Notes: generated by a model not told the origin, from the letters alone. Shown: positions 22,922-37,461, numbered from the stretch's first letter. The stretch: 64,000 nt of DNA from Crossaster papposus (GCA_037893245.1 JBAIAA010000653.1:1240001-1304000), one strand, 5' to 3'. Numbers and translations: made by a program.

Positions 22922-24903
22922 ATTGTGTGCACAAACCTATGGCGAATTTGAAACGCGTGTGTTAACGTTAACATTTTCAGAAAATCGAAATAAAATACTA
23001 ACAAAGCATGCCCCGGGTCAAATTGCTAATTTTGCCATTCCTGGAGGCCCCCCTCTATCTCCTAACACCCAGCCCCTTCCCAGGGCATGCTTTCCTTCAT
23101 GCCCTTATTTGTGGGCGGGGATTGTGTGCACAAACCTATGGCGAATTTGAAACGCGTGTGTTAACGTTAACATTTTCAGAAAATCGAAATAAAATACTAA
23201 CAAAGCATGCCCCGGGTCAAATTGCTAATTTTGCCATTCCTGGAGGCCCCCTTCTATCTCCTAACACCCAGCCCCTTCCCGGGGCATGCTTTCCTTCATG
23301 CCCTTATTTGTGGGCGGGGATTGTGTGCACAAACATATGGCGAATTTGAAACGCGTGTGTTAACGTTAAAATGTTCAGAAAATCGAAATAAAATACTAAC
23401 AAAGCATGCCCCGGGTCAAATTGCTAATTTTGCCATTCCTGGAAGCCCCCCTCTATCTCCTAACACCCAGCCCCTTCCTGGGGCATGCTTTCCTTTATGC
23501 CCTTATTTGTGGGCGGGGATTGTGTGCACAAACCTATGGCGAATTTGAAACGCGTGTGTTAACGTTAACATTTTCAGAAAATCGAAATAAAATAATAACA
23601 AAACATGCCCCGGGTCAAATTGCTAATTTTGCCATTCCTGGAGGCCCCCCTCTATCTCCTAACACCCAGCCCCTTCCCGGTGCATGCTTTCCTTCATGCC
23701 ATTATTTGTGGGCGGGGATTGTGTGCACAAACCTATGGCGAATTTGAAACGCGTGTGTTAACGTTAACATTTTCAGAAAATCGAAATAAAATACTAACAA
23801 AGCATGCCCCGGGTCAAATTGCTAATTTTGCCATTCCTGGAGGCCCCCTTCTATCTCCTAACACCCAGCCCCTTCCCGGGGCATGCTTTCCTTCATGCCC
23901 TTATTTGTGGGCGGGGATTGTGTGCACAAACATATGGCGAATTTGAAACGCGTGTGTTAACGTTAAAATGTTCAGAAAATCGAAATAAAATACTAACAAA
24001 GCATGCCCCGGGTCAAATTGCTAATTTTGCCATTCCTGGAAGCCCCCCTCTATCTCCTAACACCCAGCCCCTTCCTGGGGCATGCTTTCCTTCATGCCCT
24101 TATTTGTGGGCGGGGATTGTGTGCACAAACCTATTGCGAATTTGAAACGCGTGTGTTAACGTTAACATTTTCAGAAAATCGAAATAAAATACTAACAAAG
24201 CATGCCCCGGGTGAAATTGCTAATTTTGCCATTCCTGGAGGCCCCCCTCTATCTCCTAACACCCAGCCCCTTCCCGGGGCATGCTTTCCTGCATGCCCTT
24301 ATTTGTGGGCGGGGATTGTGTGCACAAACCTATGGCGAATTTGAAACGCGTGTGTTAACGTTAAAAGTTTCAGAAAATCGAAATAAAATACTAACAAAGC
24401 ATGCCCCGGGTCAAATTGCTAATTTTGCCATTCCTGGAGGCCCCCCTCTATCTCCTAACACCCAGCCCCTTCCCGTGGCATGCTTTCCTTCATGCCCTTA
24501 TTTGTGGGCGGGGATTGTGTGCACAAACCTATGGCGAATTTGAAACGCGTGTGTTAACGTTACAATTTTCAGAAAATCGAAATAAAATACTAACAAAGCA
24601 TGCCCCGGGTCAAATTGCTAATTTTGCCATTCCTGGAGGCCCCCTTCTATCTCCTAACACCCAGCCCCTTCCCGGGGCATGCTTTCCTTCATGCCCTTAT
24701 TTGTGGGCGGGGATTGTGTGCACAAACCTGTGGCGAATTTGAAACGCGTGTGTTAACGTTAACAGTTTCAGAAAATCGAAATAAAATACTAACAAAGCAT
24801 GCCCCGGGTCAAATTGGTAATTTTGCCATTCCTGGAGGCCCCCCTCTATCTCCTAACACCCAGCCCCTTCCCGGGGCATGCTTTCCTTCATGCCCTTATT
24901 TGT

Positions 24904-24924
24904 GGGGGGGGGGGGGGGGGGGGG
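24904..24924 (+). repeat. G run of 21
   Basis: In an ACAGTTTCAG / TTGGTAATTTT monomer, followed by the CCCAGGGCATGC monomer. The likely counterparts at 38872 and 40470 have 13 and 14 G. Confidence 0.9.
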
Positions 24925-26707
24925 ATTGTGTGCACAAACCTATGGCGAATTTGAAACGCGTGTGTTAACGTTAACATTTTCAGAAAATCGAAATAAAATA
25001 CTAACAAAGCATGCCCCGGGTCAAATTGCTAATTTTGCCATTCCTGGAGGCCCCCCTCTATCTCCTAACACCCAGCCCCTTCCCAGGGCATGCTTTCCTT
25101 CATGCCCTTATTTGTGGGCGGGGATTGTGTGCACAAACCTATGGCGAATTTGAAACGCGTGTGTTAACGTTAACATTTTCAGAAAATCGAAATAAAATAC
25201 TAACAAAGCATGCCCCGGGTCAAATTGCTAATTTTGCCATTCCTGGAGGCCCCCTTCTATCTCCTAACACCCAGCCCCTTCCCGGGGCATGCTTTCCTTC
25301 ATGCCCTTATTTGTGGGCGGGGATTGTGTGCACAAACATATGGCGAATTTGAAACGCGTGTGTTAACGTTAAAATGTTCAGAAAATCGAAATAAAATACT
25401 AACAAAGCATGCCCCGGGTCAAATTGCTAATTTTGCCATTCCTGGAAGCCCCCCTCTATCTCCTAACACCCAGCCCCTTCCTGGGGCATGCTTTCCTTCA
25501 TGCCCTTATTTGTGGGCGGGGATTGTGTGCACAAACCTATGGCGAATTTGAAACGCGTGTGTTAACGTTAACATTTTCAGAAAATCGAAATAAAATACTA
25601 ACAAAGCATGCCCCGGGTGAAATTGCTAATTTTGCCATTCCTGGAGGCCCCCCTCTATCTCCTAACACCCAGCCCCTTCCCGGGGCATGCTTTCCTGCAT
25701 GCCCTTATTTGTGGGCGGGGATTGTGTGCACAAACCTATGGCGAATTTGAAACGCGTGTGTTAACGTTAAAAGTTTCAGAAAATCGAAATAAAATACTAA
25801 CAAAGCATGCCCCGGGTCAAATTGCTAATTTTGCCATTCCTGGAGGCCCCCCTCTATCTCCTAACACCCAGCCCCTTCCCGTGGCATGCTTTCCTTCATG
25901 CCCTTATTTGTGGGCGGGGATTGTGTGCACAAACCTATGGCGAATTTGAAACGCGTGTGTTAACGTTACAATTTTCAGAAAATCGAAATAAAATACTAAC
26001 AAAGCATGCCCCGGGTCAAATTGCTAATTTTGCCATTCCTGGAGGCCCCCCTCTATCTCCTAACACCCAGCCCCTTCCCGGGGCATGCTTTCCTTCATGC
26101 CCTTATTTGTGGGCGGTGATTGTGTGCACAAACCTATGGCGAATTTGAAACGCGTGTGTTAACGTTAACATTTTCAGAAAATCGAAATAAAATACTAACA
26201 AAGCATGCCCCGGGTCAAATTGCTAATTTTGCCATTCCTGGAGGCCCCCCTCTATCTCCTAACACCCAGCCCCTTCCCGGGGCATGCTTTCCTTCATGCC
26301 CTTATTTGTGGGCGGGGATTGTGTGCACAAACCTATGGCGAATTTGAAACGCGTGTGTTAACGTTAACATTTTCAGAAAATCGAAATAAAATACTAACAA
26401 AGCATGCCCCGGGTCAAATTGCTAATTTTGCCATTCCTGGAGGCCCCCCTCTATCTCCTAACACCCAGCCCCCTCCCGGGGTATGCTTTCTTTCATGCCC
26501 TTATTTGTGGGCGGGGATTGTGTGCACAAACCTATGGCGAATTTGAAACGCGTGTGTTAACGTTAAAATTTTCAGAAAATCGAAATAAAATACTAACAAA
26601 GCATGCCCCGGGTCAAATTGCTAATTTTGCAATTCCTGGAGGCCCCCCTCTATCTCCTAACACCCAGCCCCTTCCCGGGGCATGCTTTCCTTCATGCCCT
26701 TATTTGT

Positions 26708-26725
26708 GGGGGGGGGGGGGGGGGG
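26708..26725 (+). repeat. G run of 18
   Basis: In an AAATTTTCAG monomer with the ordinary TTGCTAATTTT, followed by a monomer with TCAATTTGC. Its counterpart at 42068 has 15 G, which accounts exactly for the 3-bp change in offset between the super-copies there. Confidence 0.9.
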
Positions 26726-28735
26726 ATTGTGTGCACAAACCTATGGCGAATTTGAAACGCGTGTGTTAACGTTAACATTTTCAGAAAATCGAAATAAAAT
26801 ACTAACAAAGCATGCCCCGGGTCAATTTGCTAATTTTGCCATTCCTGGAGGCCCCCTTTTATCTCCTAACACCCAGCCCCTTTCCGGGGCATGCTTTCCT
26901 TCATGCCCTTATTTGTGGGCGGGGATTGTGTGCACAAACATATGGCGAATTTGAAACGCGTGTGTTAACGTTAAAATGTTCAGAAAATCGAAATAAAATA
27001 CTAACAAAGCATGCCCCGGGTCAAATTGCTAATTTTGCCATTCCTGGAAGCCCCCCTCTATCTCCTAACACCCAGCCCCTTCCTGGGGCATGCTTTCCTT
27101 CATGCCCTTATTTGTGGGCGGGGATTGTGTGCACAAACCTATGGCGAATTTGAAACGCGTGTGTTAACGTTAACATTTTCAGAAAATCGAAATAAAATAC
27201 TAACAAAGCATGCCCCGGGTGAAATTGCTAATTTTGCCATTCCTGGAGGCCCCCCTCTATCTCCTAACACCCAGCCCCTTCCCGGGGCATGCTTTCCTGC
27301 ATGCCCTTATTTGTGGGCGGGGATTGTGTGCACAAACCTATGGCGAATTTGAAACGCGTGTGTTAACGTTAAAAGTTTCAGAAAATCGAAATAAAATACT
27401 AACAAAGCATGCCCCGGGTCAATTGCTAATTTTGCCATTCCTGGAGGCCCCCCTCTATCTCCTAACACCCAGCCCCTTCCCGTGGCATGCTTTCCTTCAT
27501 GCCCTTATTTGTGGGCGGGGATTGTGTGCACAAACCTATGGCGAATTTGAAACGCGTGTGTTAACGTTACAATTTTCAGAAAATCGAAATAAAATACTAA
27601 CAAAGCATGCCCCGGGTCAAATTGCTAATTTTGCCATTCCTGGAGGCCCCCCTCTATCTCCTAACACCCAGCCCCTTCCCGGGGCATGCTTTCCTTCATG
27701 CCCTTATTTGTGGGCGGGGATTGTGTGCACAAACCTATGGCGAATTTGAAATGCGTGTGTTAACGTTAACATTTTCAGAAAATCGAAATAAAATACTAAC
27801 AAAGCATGCCCCGGGTCAAATTGCTAATTTTGCCATTCCTGGAGGCCCCCCTCTATCTCCTAACACCCAGCCCCTTCCCGGGGCATGCTGTCCTTCATGC
27901 CCTTATTTGTGGGCGGGGATTGTGTGCACAAACCTATGTCGAATTTGAAACGCGTGTGTTAACGTTAACATTTTCAGAAAATCGAAATAAAATACTAACA
28001 AAGCATGCCCCGGGTCAAATTGCTAATTTTGCCATTCCTGTGGAGGCCCCCTCTATCTCCTAACACCCAGCCCCTTCCCGGGGCATGCTGTCCTTCATGC
28101 CCTTATTTGTGGGCGGGGATTGTGTGCACAAACCTATGGCGAATTTGAAACGCGTGTGTTAACGTTGACATTTTCAGAAAATCGAAATAAAATACTAACA
28201 AAGCATGCCCCGGGTCAAATTGCTAATTTTGCCATTCCTGGAGGCCCCCCTCTATCTCCTAACACCCAGCCCCTTCCCGGGGCATGCTTTCCTTCATGCC
28301 CTTATTTGTGGGCGGGGATTGTGTGCACAAACCTATGGCGAATTTGAAACGCGTGTGTTAACGTTAAAATGTTCAGAAAATCGAAATAAAATGCTAACAA
28401 AGCATGCCCCGGGTCAAATTGCAAATTTTTCCATTCCTGGAGGCCCCCCTCTATCTCCTAACACCCAGCCCCTTCCCGGGGCATGCTTTCCTTCATGCCC
28501 TTATTTGTGGGCGGGGATTGTGTGCACAAACCTATGGCGAATTTGAAACGCGTGTGTTAACGTTAACATTTTCAGAAAATCGAAATAAAATACTAACAAA
28601 GCATGCCCCGGGTCAAATTGCAAATTTTGCCATTCCTGGAGGCCCCCCTCTATCTCCTAACACCCAGCCCCTTCTCGGGGCATGCTTTCCTTCATGCCCT
28701 TATTTGTGGGCGGGGATTGTGTGCACAAACCTATG

Positions 28736-31700
28736 GCGAAATGAAACGCGTGTGTTAACGTTAAAATTTTCAGAAAATCGAAATAAAATACTAACAAAGC
28801 ATTCCTCGGGTCAAATTGCTAATTTTGCCATTCCTGGAGGCCCCCCTCTATCTCCTAACACCCAGCCCCTTCCCGGGGCATGCTTTCCTTCATGCCCTTA
28901 TTTGTGGGCGGGGATTGTGTGCACAAACCTATGGCGAATTTGAAACGCGTGTGTTAACGTTAACAATTTCAGAAAATCGAAATAAAATACTAGCAAAGCA
29001 TGCCCCGGGTCAAATTGCTAATTTTGCCATTCCTGGAGGCCCCCCTCTATCTCCTAACACCCAGCCCCTTCCCGGGGCATGCTTTCCTTCATGCCCTTAT
29101 TTGTGGGCGGGGATTGTGTGCACAAACCTATGGCGAATTTGAAACGCGTGTGTTAACGTTAACATTTTCAGAAAATCGAAATAAAATACTAGCAAAGCAT
29201 GCCCCGGGTCAAATTACTAATTTTGCCATTCCTGGAGGCCCCCCTCTATCTCCTAACACCCAGCCCCTTCCCGGGGCATGCTTTCCTTCATGCCCTTATT
29301 TGTGGGCGGGGATTGTGTGCACAAACCTATGGCGAATTTGAAACGCGTGTGTTAACGTTACAATTTACAGAAAATCGAAATAAAATACTAACAAAGCATG
29401 CCCCGGGTCAAATTGCAAATTTTGCCATTCCTGTGGCGGCCCCCTCTATCTCCTAACACCCAGCCCCTTCCCGGGGCATGCTTTCCTTCAAGCCCTTATT
29501 TGTGGGCGGGGATTGTGTGCACAAACCTATGGCGAATTTGAAACGCGTGTGTTAACGTTAACATTTTCAGAAAATCGAAATAAAATACTAACAAAGCATG
29601 CCCCGGGTCAAATTGCTAATTTTGCCATTCCTGTTGAGGCCCCCTCTATCTCCTAACACCCAGCCCCTTCCCGGGGCATGCTTTCCTTCATGCCCTTATT
29701 TGTGGGCGGGGATTGTGTGCACAAACCTATGGCGAATTTGAAACGCGTGTGTTAACGTTAACATTTTCAGAAAATCGAAATAAAATACTAACAAAGCATG
29801 CCCCGGGTCAAATTGCTAATTTTGCCATTCCTGGAGGCCCCCCTCTATCTCCTAACACCCAGCCCCTTCCCGGGGCATGCTTTCCTTCATGCCCTTATTT
29901 GTGGGCGGGGATTGTGTGCACAAACCTATGGCGAATTTGAAACGCGTGTGTTAACGTTAAAATGTTCAGAAAATCGAAATAAAATGCTAACAAAGCATGC
30001 CCTGGGTCAAATTGCAAATTTTTCCATTCCTGGAGGCCCTCCTCTATCTCCTAACACTCAGCCCCTTCCCGGGGCATGCTTTCCTTCATGCCCTTATTTG
30101 TGGGCGGGGATTGTGTGCACAAACCTATGGCGAATTTGAAACGCGTGTGTTAACGTTAACATTTTCAGAAAATCGAAATAAAATACTAACAAAGCATGCC
30201 CCGGGTCAAATTGCTAATTTTGCCATTCCTGGAGGCCCCCCTCTATCTCCTAACACCCAGCCCCTTCCCGGGGCATGCTTTCCTTCATGCCCTTATTTGT
30301 TGGCGGGGATTGTGTGCACAAACCTATGGCGAATTTGAAACGCGTGTGTTAACATTACAATTTTCAGAAAATCGAAATAAAATACTAACAAAGCATGCCC
30401 CGGGTCAAATTGCAAATTTTGCCATTCCTGGAGGCCCCCCTCTATCTCCTAACACCCAGCCCCTTCCCGGGGCATGCTTTCCTTCATGCCCTTATTTGTG
30501 GGCGGGGATTGTGTGCACAAACCTATGGCGAATTTGAAACGCGTGTGTTAACGTTAACATTTTCAGAAAATCGAAATAAAATACAAACAAAGCATGCCCC
30601 GGGTCAAATTGCTAATTTTGCCATTCCTGGAGGCCCCCCTATATCTCCTAACACCCAGCCCCTTCCCGGGGCATGCTTTCCTTCATGCCCTTATTTGTGG
30701 GCGTGGATTGTGTGCACAAACCTATGGCGAATTTGAAACGCGTGTGTTAACGTTAACATTTTCAGAAAATCGAAATAAAATACTAACAAAGCATGCCCCG
30801 AGTCAAATTGCTAATTTTGCCCTTCCTGGAGGCCCCCCTCTATCTCCTAACACCCAGCCCCTTCCCGGGGCATGCTTTCCTTCATGCCCTTATTTGTGGG
30901 CGGGGATTGTGTGCACAAACCTATGGCGAATTTGAAACGCGTGTGTTAACGTTAACATTTTCAGAAAATCTAAATAAAATACTAACAAAGCATGCCCCGG
31001 GTCAAATTGCTAATTTTGCCATTCCTGGAGGCCCCCCTCTATCTCCTAACACCCAGCCCCTTCTCGGGGCATGCTTTCCTTCATGCCCTTATTTGTGGGC
31101 GGGGATTGTGTGCACAAACCTATGGCGAAATGAAACGCGTGTGTTAACGTTAACATTTTCAGAAAATCGAAATAAAATACTAACAAAGCATTCCCCGGGT
31201 CAAATTGCTAATTTTGCCATTCCTGGAGGCCCCCCTCTATCTCCTAACACCCAGCCCCTTCCCGGGGCATGCTTTCCTTCATGCCCTTATTTGTGGGCGG
31301 GGATTGTGTGCACAAACCTATGGCGAATTTGAAACGCGTGTGTTAACGTTAACAATTTCAGAAAATCGAAATAAAATACTAGCAAAGCATGCCCCGGGTC
31401 AAATTGCTAATTTTGCCATTCCTGGAGGCCCCCCTCTATCTCCTAACACCCAGCCCCTTCCCGGGGCATGCTTTCCTTCATGCCCTTATTTGTGGGCGGG
31501 GATTGTGTGCACAAACCTATGGCGAATTTGAAACGCGTGTGTTAACGTTAACATTTCCAGAAAATCGAAATAAAATACTAACAAAGCATGCCCCGGGTCA
31601 AATTGCTAATTTTGCCATTCCTGTGGAGGCCCCCTCTATCTCCTAACACCCAGCCCCTTCCCGGGGCATGCTTTCCTTCATGCCCTTATTTGTGGGCGGG

Positions 31701-34700
31701 GATTGTGTGCACAAACCTATGGCGAATTTGAAACGCGTGTGTTAACGTTAACATTTTCAGAAAATCGAAATAAAATACTAACAAAGCATGCCCCGGGTCA
31801 AATTGCTAATTTTGCCATTCCTGGAGGCCCCCCTCTATCTCCTAACACCCAGCCCCTTCCCGGGGCATGCTTTCCTTCATGCCCTTATTTGTTGGCGGGG
31901 ATTGTGTGCACAAACCTATGGCGAATTTGAAACGCGTGTGTTAACGTTACAATTTTCAGAAAATCGAAATAAAATACTAACAAAGCATGCCCCGGGTCAA
32001 ATTGCAAATTTTGCCATTCCTGGAGGCCCCCCTCTATCTCCTAACACCCAGCCCCTTCCCGGGGCATGCTTTCCTTCATGCCCTTATTTGTGGGCGGGGA
32101 TTGTGTGCACAAACCTATGGCGAATTTGAAACGCGTGTGTTAACGTTAACATTTTCAGAAAATCGAAATAAAATACTAACAAAGCATGCCCCGGGTCAAA
32201 TTGCTAATTTTGCCATTCCTGGAGGCCCCCCTATATCTCCTAACACCCAGCCCCTTCCCGGGGCATGCTTTCCTTCATGCCCTTATTTGTGGGCGTGGAT
32301 TGTGTGCACAAACCTATGGCGAATTTGAAACGCGTGTGTTAACGTTAACATTTTCAGAAAATCGAAATAAAATACTAACAAAGCATGCCCCGGGTCAAAT
32401 TGCTAATTTTGCCCTTCCTGGAGGCCCCCCTCTATCTCCTAACACCCAGCCCCTTCCCGGGGCATGCTTTCATTCATGCCCTTATTTGTGGGCGGGGATT
32501 GTGTGCACAAACCTATGGCGAATTTGAAACGCGTGTGTTAACGTTAACATTTTCAGAAAATCTAAATAAAATACTAACAAAGCATGCCCCGGGTCAAATT
32601 GCTAATTTTGCCATTCCTGGAGGCCCCCCTCTATCTCCTAACACCCAGCCCCTTCCCGGGGCATGCTTTCCTTCATGCCCTTATTTGTGGGCGGGGATTG
32701 TGTGCACAAACCTATGGCGAAATGAAACGCGTGTGTTAACGTTAACATTTTCAGAAAATCGAAATAAAATACTAACAAAGCATTCCCCGGGTCAAATTGC
32801 TAATTTTGCCATTCCTGGAGGCCCCCCTCTATCTCCTAACACCCAGCCCCTTCCCGGGGCATGCTTTCCTTCATGCCCTTATTTGTGGGCGGGGATTGTG
32901 TGCACAAACCTATGGCGAATTTGAAACGCGTGTGTTAACGTTACAATTTACAGAAAATCGAAATAAAATACTAACAAAGCATGCCCAGGGTCAAATTGCA
33001 AATTTTGCCATTCCTGTGGAGGCCCCCTCTATCTCCTAACACCCAGCCCCTTCCCGGGGCATGCTTTCCTTCAAGCCCTTATTTGTGGGCGGGGATTGTG
33101 TGCACAAACCTATGGCGAATTTGAAACGCGTGTGTTAACGTTAACATTTTCAGAAAATCGAAATAAAATACTAACAAAGCATGCCCCGGGTCAAATTGCT
33201 AATTTTGCCATTCCTGTGGAGGCCCCCTCTATCTCCTAACACCCAGCCCCTTCCCGGGGCATGCTTTCCTTCATGCCCTTATTTGTGGGCGGGGATTGTG
33301 TGCACAAACCTATGGCGAATTTGAAACGCGTGTGTTAACGTTAACATTTTCAGAAAATCGAAATAAAATACTAACAAAGCATGCCCCGGGTCAAATTGCT
33401 AATTTTGCCATTCCTGGAGGCCCCCCTCTATCTCCTAACACCCAGCCCCTTCCCGGGGCATGCTTTCCTTCATGCCCTTATTTGTGGGCGGGGATTGTGT
33501 GCACAAACCTATGGCGAATTTGAAACGCGTGTGTTAACGTTAAAATGTTCAGAAAATCGAAATAAAATGCTAACAAAGCATGCCCCGGGTCAAATTGCAA
33601 ATTTTTCCATTCCTGGAGGCCCCCCTCTATCTCCTAACACTCAGCCCCTTCCCGGGGCATGCTTTCCTTCATGCCCTTATTTGTGGGCGGGGATTGTGTG
33701 CACAAACCTATGGCGAATTTGAAACGCGTGTGTTAACGTTAACATTTTCAGAAAATCGAAATAAAATACTAACAAAGCATGCCCCGGGTCAAATTGCTAA
33801 TTTTGCCATTCCTGGAGGCCCCCCTCTATCTCCTAACACCCAGCCCCTTCCCGGGGCATGCTTTCCTTCATGCCCTTATTTGTTGGCGGGGATTGTGTGC
33901 ACAAACCTATGGCGAATTTGAAACGCGTGTGTTAACGTTACAATTTTCAGAAAATCGAAATAAAATACTAACAAAGCATGCCCCGGGTCAAATTGCAAAT
34001 TTTGCCATTCCTGGAGGCCCCCCTCTATCTCCTAACACCCAGCCCCTTCCCGGGGCATGCTTTCCTTCATGCCCTTATTTGTGGGCGGGATTGTGTGCAC
34101 AAACCTATGGCGAATTTGAAACGCGTGTGTTAACGTTAACATTTTCAGAAAATCGAAATAAAATACTAACAAAGCATGCCCCGGGTCAAATTGCTAATTT
34201 TGCCATTCCTGGAGGCCCCCCTATATCTCCTAACACCCAGCCCCTTCCCGGGGCATGCTTTCCTTCATGCCCTTATTTGTGGGCGTGGATTGTGTGCACA
34301 AACCTATGGCGAATTTGAAACGCGTGTGTTAACGTTAACATTTTCAGAAAATCGAAATAAAATACTAACAAAGCATGCCCCGGGTCAAATTGCTAATTTT
34401 GCCCTTCCTGGAGGCCCCCCTCTATCTCCTAACACCCAGCCCCTTCCCGGGGCATGCTTTCCTTCATGCCCTTATTTGTGGGCGGGGATTGTGTGCACAA
34501 ACCTATGGCGAATTTGAAACGCGTGTGTTAACGTTAACATTTTCAGAAAATCTAAATAAAATACTAACAAAGCATGCCCCGGGTCAAATTGCTAATTTTG
34601 CCATTCCTGGAGGCCCCCCTCTATCTCCTAACACCCAGCCCCTTCTCGGGGCATGCTTTCCTTCATGCCCTTATTTGTGGGCGGGGATTGTGTGCACAAA

Positions 34701-36904
34701 CCTATGGCGAAATGAAACGCGTGTGTTAACGTTAACATTTTCAGAAAATCGAAATAAAATACTAACAAAGCATTCCCCGGGTCAAATTGCTAATTTTGCC
34801 ATTCCTGGAGGCCCCCCTCTATCTCCTAACACCCAGCCCCTTCCCGGGGCATGCTTTCCTTCATGCCCTTATTTGTGGGCGGGGATTGTGTGCACAAACC
34901 TATGGCGAATTTGAAACGCGTGTGTTAACGTTAACAATTTCAGAAAATCGAAATAAAATACTAGCAAAGCATGCCCCGGGTCAAATTGCTAATTTTGCCA
35001 TTCCTGGAGGCCCCCCTCTATCTCCTAACACCCAGCCCCTTCCCGGGGCATGCTTTCCTTCATGCCCTTATTTGTGGGCGGGGATTGTGTGCACAAACCT
35101 ATGGCGAATTTGAAACGCGTGTGTTAACGTTAACATTTTCAGAAAATCGAAATAAAATACTAACAAAGCATGCCCCTGGTCAAATTGCTAATTTTGCCAT
35201 TCCTGTGGAGGCCCACTCTATCTCCTAACACCCAGCCCCTTCCCGGGGCATGCTTTCCTTCATGCCCTTATTTGTGGGCGGGGATTGTGTGCACAAACCT
35301 ATGGCGAATTTGAAACGCGTGTGTTAACGTTAACATTTTCAGAAAATCGAAATAAAATACTAACAAAGCATTCCCCGGGTCAAATTGCTAATTTTGCCAT
35401 TCCTGGAGGCCCCCCTCTATCTCCTAACACCCAGCCCCTTCCCGGGGCATGCTTTCCTTCATGCCCTTATTTGTGGGCGGGGATTGTGTGCACAAACCTA
35501 TGGCGAATTTGAAACGCGTGTGTTAACGTTAACATTTTCAGAAAATCGAAATAAAATACTAACAAAGCATGCCCCGGGTCAAATTGCTAATTTTGCCATT
35601 CCTGGAGGCCCCCCTCTATCTCCTAACACCCAGCCCCTTCCCGGGGCATGCTTTCCTTCATGCCCTTATTTGTGGGCGTGGATTGTGTGCACAAACCTAT
35701 GGCGAATTTGAAACGCGTGTGTTAACGTTAACATTTTCAGAAAATCGAAATAAAATACTAACAAAGCATGCCCCGGGTCAAATTGCTAATTTTGCCCTTC
35801 CTGGAGGCCCCCCTCTATCTCCTAACACCCAGCCCCTTCCCGGGGCATGCTTTCCTTCATGCCCTTATTTGTGGGCGGGGATTGTGTGCACAAACCTATG
35901 GCGAATTTGAAACGCGTGTGTTAACGTTAACATTTTCAGAAAATCGAAATAAAATACTAACAAAGCATGCCCCGGGTCAAATTGCTAATTTTGCCATTCC
36001 TGGAGGCCCCCCTCTATCTCTTAACACCCAGCCCCTTCTCGGGGCATGCTTTCCTTCATGCCCTTATTTGTGGGCGGGGATTGTGTGCACAAACCTATGG
36101 CGAAATGAAACGCGTGTGTTAACGTTAACATTTTCAGAAAATCGAAATAAAATACTAACAAAGCATTCCCCGGGTCAAATTGCTAATTTTGCCATTCCTG
36201 GAGGCCCCCCTCTATCTCCTAACACCCAGCCCCTTCCCGGGGCCTGCTTTCCTTCATGCCCTTATTTGTGGGCGGGGATTGTGTGCACAAACCTATGGCG
36301 AATTTGAAACGCGTGTGTTAACTTTAACATTTTCAGAAAATCTAAATAAAATACTAACAAAGCATGCCCCGGGTCAAATTGCTAATTTTGCCATTCCTGG
36401 AGGCCCCCCTCTATCTCCTAACACCCAGCCCCTTCTCGGGGCATGCTTTCCTTCATGCCCTTATTTGTGGGCGGGGATTGTGTGCACAAACCTATGGCGA
36501 AATGAAACGCGTGTGTTAACGTTAACATTTTCAGAAAATCGAAATAAAATACTAACAAAGCATTCCCCGGGTCAAATTGCTAATTTTGCCATTCCTGGAG
36601 GCCCCCCTCTATCTCCTAACACCCAGCCCCTTCCCGGGGCATGCTTTCCTTCATGCCCTTATTTGTGGGCGGGGATTGTGTGCACAAACCTATGGCGAAT
36701 TTGAAACGCGTGTGTTAACTTTAACATTTTCAGAAAATCTAAATAAAATACTAACAAAGCATGCCCCGGGTCAAATTGCTAATTTTGCCATTCCTGGAGG
36801 CCCCCCTCTATCTCCTAACACCCAGCCCCTTCTCGGGGCATGCTTTCCTTCATGCCCTTATTTGTGGGCGGGGATTGTGTGCACAAACCTATGGCGAAAT
36901 GAAA
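28736..36904. repeat. Second cluster of 198-bp frame-marker monomers
   Basis: The two-base-shorter GCGAAATGAAAC monomers occur at about 28736, 31125, 32717, 34707, 36100, 36497 and 36894, and nowhere after that. The last three are only two monomers apart (397 bp), showing a local dimer amplification with AACTTTAACATT at about 36319 and 36716. The first cluster is at 6593, 7989, 9781, 11178, 12970, 14961, 16553, 19341, 20336 and 21132. Confidence 0.85.
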
Positions 36905-37461
36905 CGCGTGTGTTAACGTTAACATTTTCAGAAAATCGAAATAAAATACTAACAAAGCATTCCCCGGGTCAAATTGCTAATTTTGCCATTCCTGGAGGCC
37001 CCCCTCTATCTCCTAACACCCAGCCCCTTCCCGGGGCATGCTTTCCTTCATGCCCTTATTTGTGGGCGGGGATTGTGTGCACAAACCTATGGCGAATTTG
37101 AAACGCGTGTGTTAACGTTAACATTTTCAGAAAATCGAAATAAAATACTAGCAAAGCATGCCCCGGGTCAAATTGCTAATTTTGCCATTCCTGGAGGCCC
37201 CCCTCTATCTCCTAACACCCAGCCCCTTCCCGGGGCATGCTTTCCTTCATGCCCTTATTTGTGGGCGGGGATTGTGTGCACAAACCTATGGCGAATTTGA
37301 AACGCGTGTGTTAACGTTAACAGTTTCAGAAAATCGAAATAAAATACTAACAAAGCATGCCCCGGGTCAAATTGGTAATTTTGCCATTCCTGGAGGCCCC
37401 CCTCTATCTCCTAACACCCAGCCCCTTCCCGGGGCATGCTTTCCTTCATGCCCTTATTTGT

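Larger units (their letters stand above)
21390..27940. repeat. G-run-rich Sat-B domain, first cluster
   Basis: About 33 monomers containing four G-run monomers (21700, 22906, 24904, 26708). Three of these have the same cassette: a monomer with TTGGTAATTTT, then the G run, then a monomer with CCCAGGGCATGC, then GGCCCCCTTCTATC with ACATATGGCG, then GGAAGCCCC with CCTGGGGCATGC. The fourth (26708) sits in a different setting, with TCAATTTGC in the next monomer. The cassette recurs with different numbers of monomers between copies. Confidence 0.8.
12070..28000. repeat. Super-duplication of about 16 kb, copy 1
   Basis: The order of monomer variants in this segment recurs in 28035-43360. Matched positions include 13634 with 29798 (AAATGCTAAC plus GCCCTGGGTC), 14176 with 30340 (TTAACATTACAA), 16300 with 32464 (TTTCATTCATG), 21700 with 37462 (G run), 22466 with 38233 (CACCCATCCCC) and 27937 with 43294 (CCTATGTCGAA). 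The offset is 15965, then 16164, then drops to about 15358 toward the end. It changes mainly by whole monomers and by G-run length differences. The edges are approximate because neighbouring monomers are so alike, and the left edge overlaps 16-mer copy B. Confidence 0.85.
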
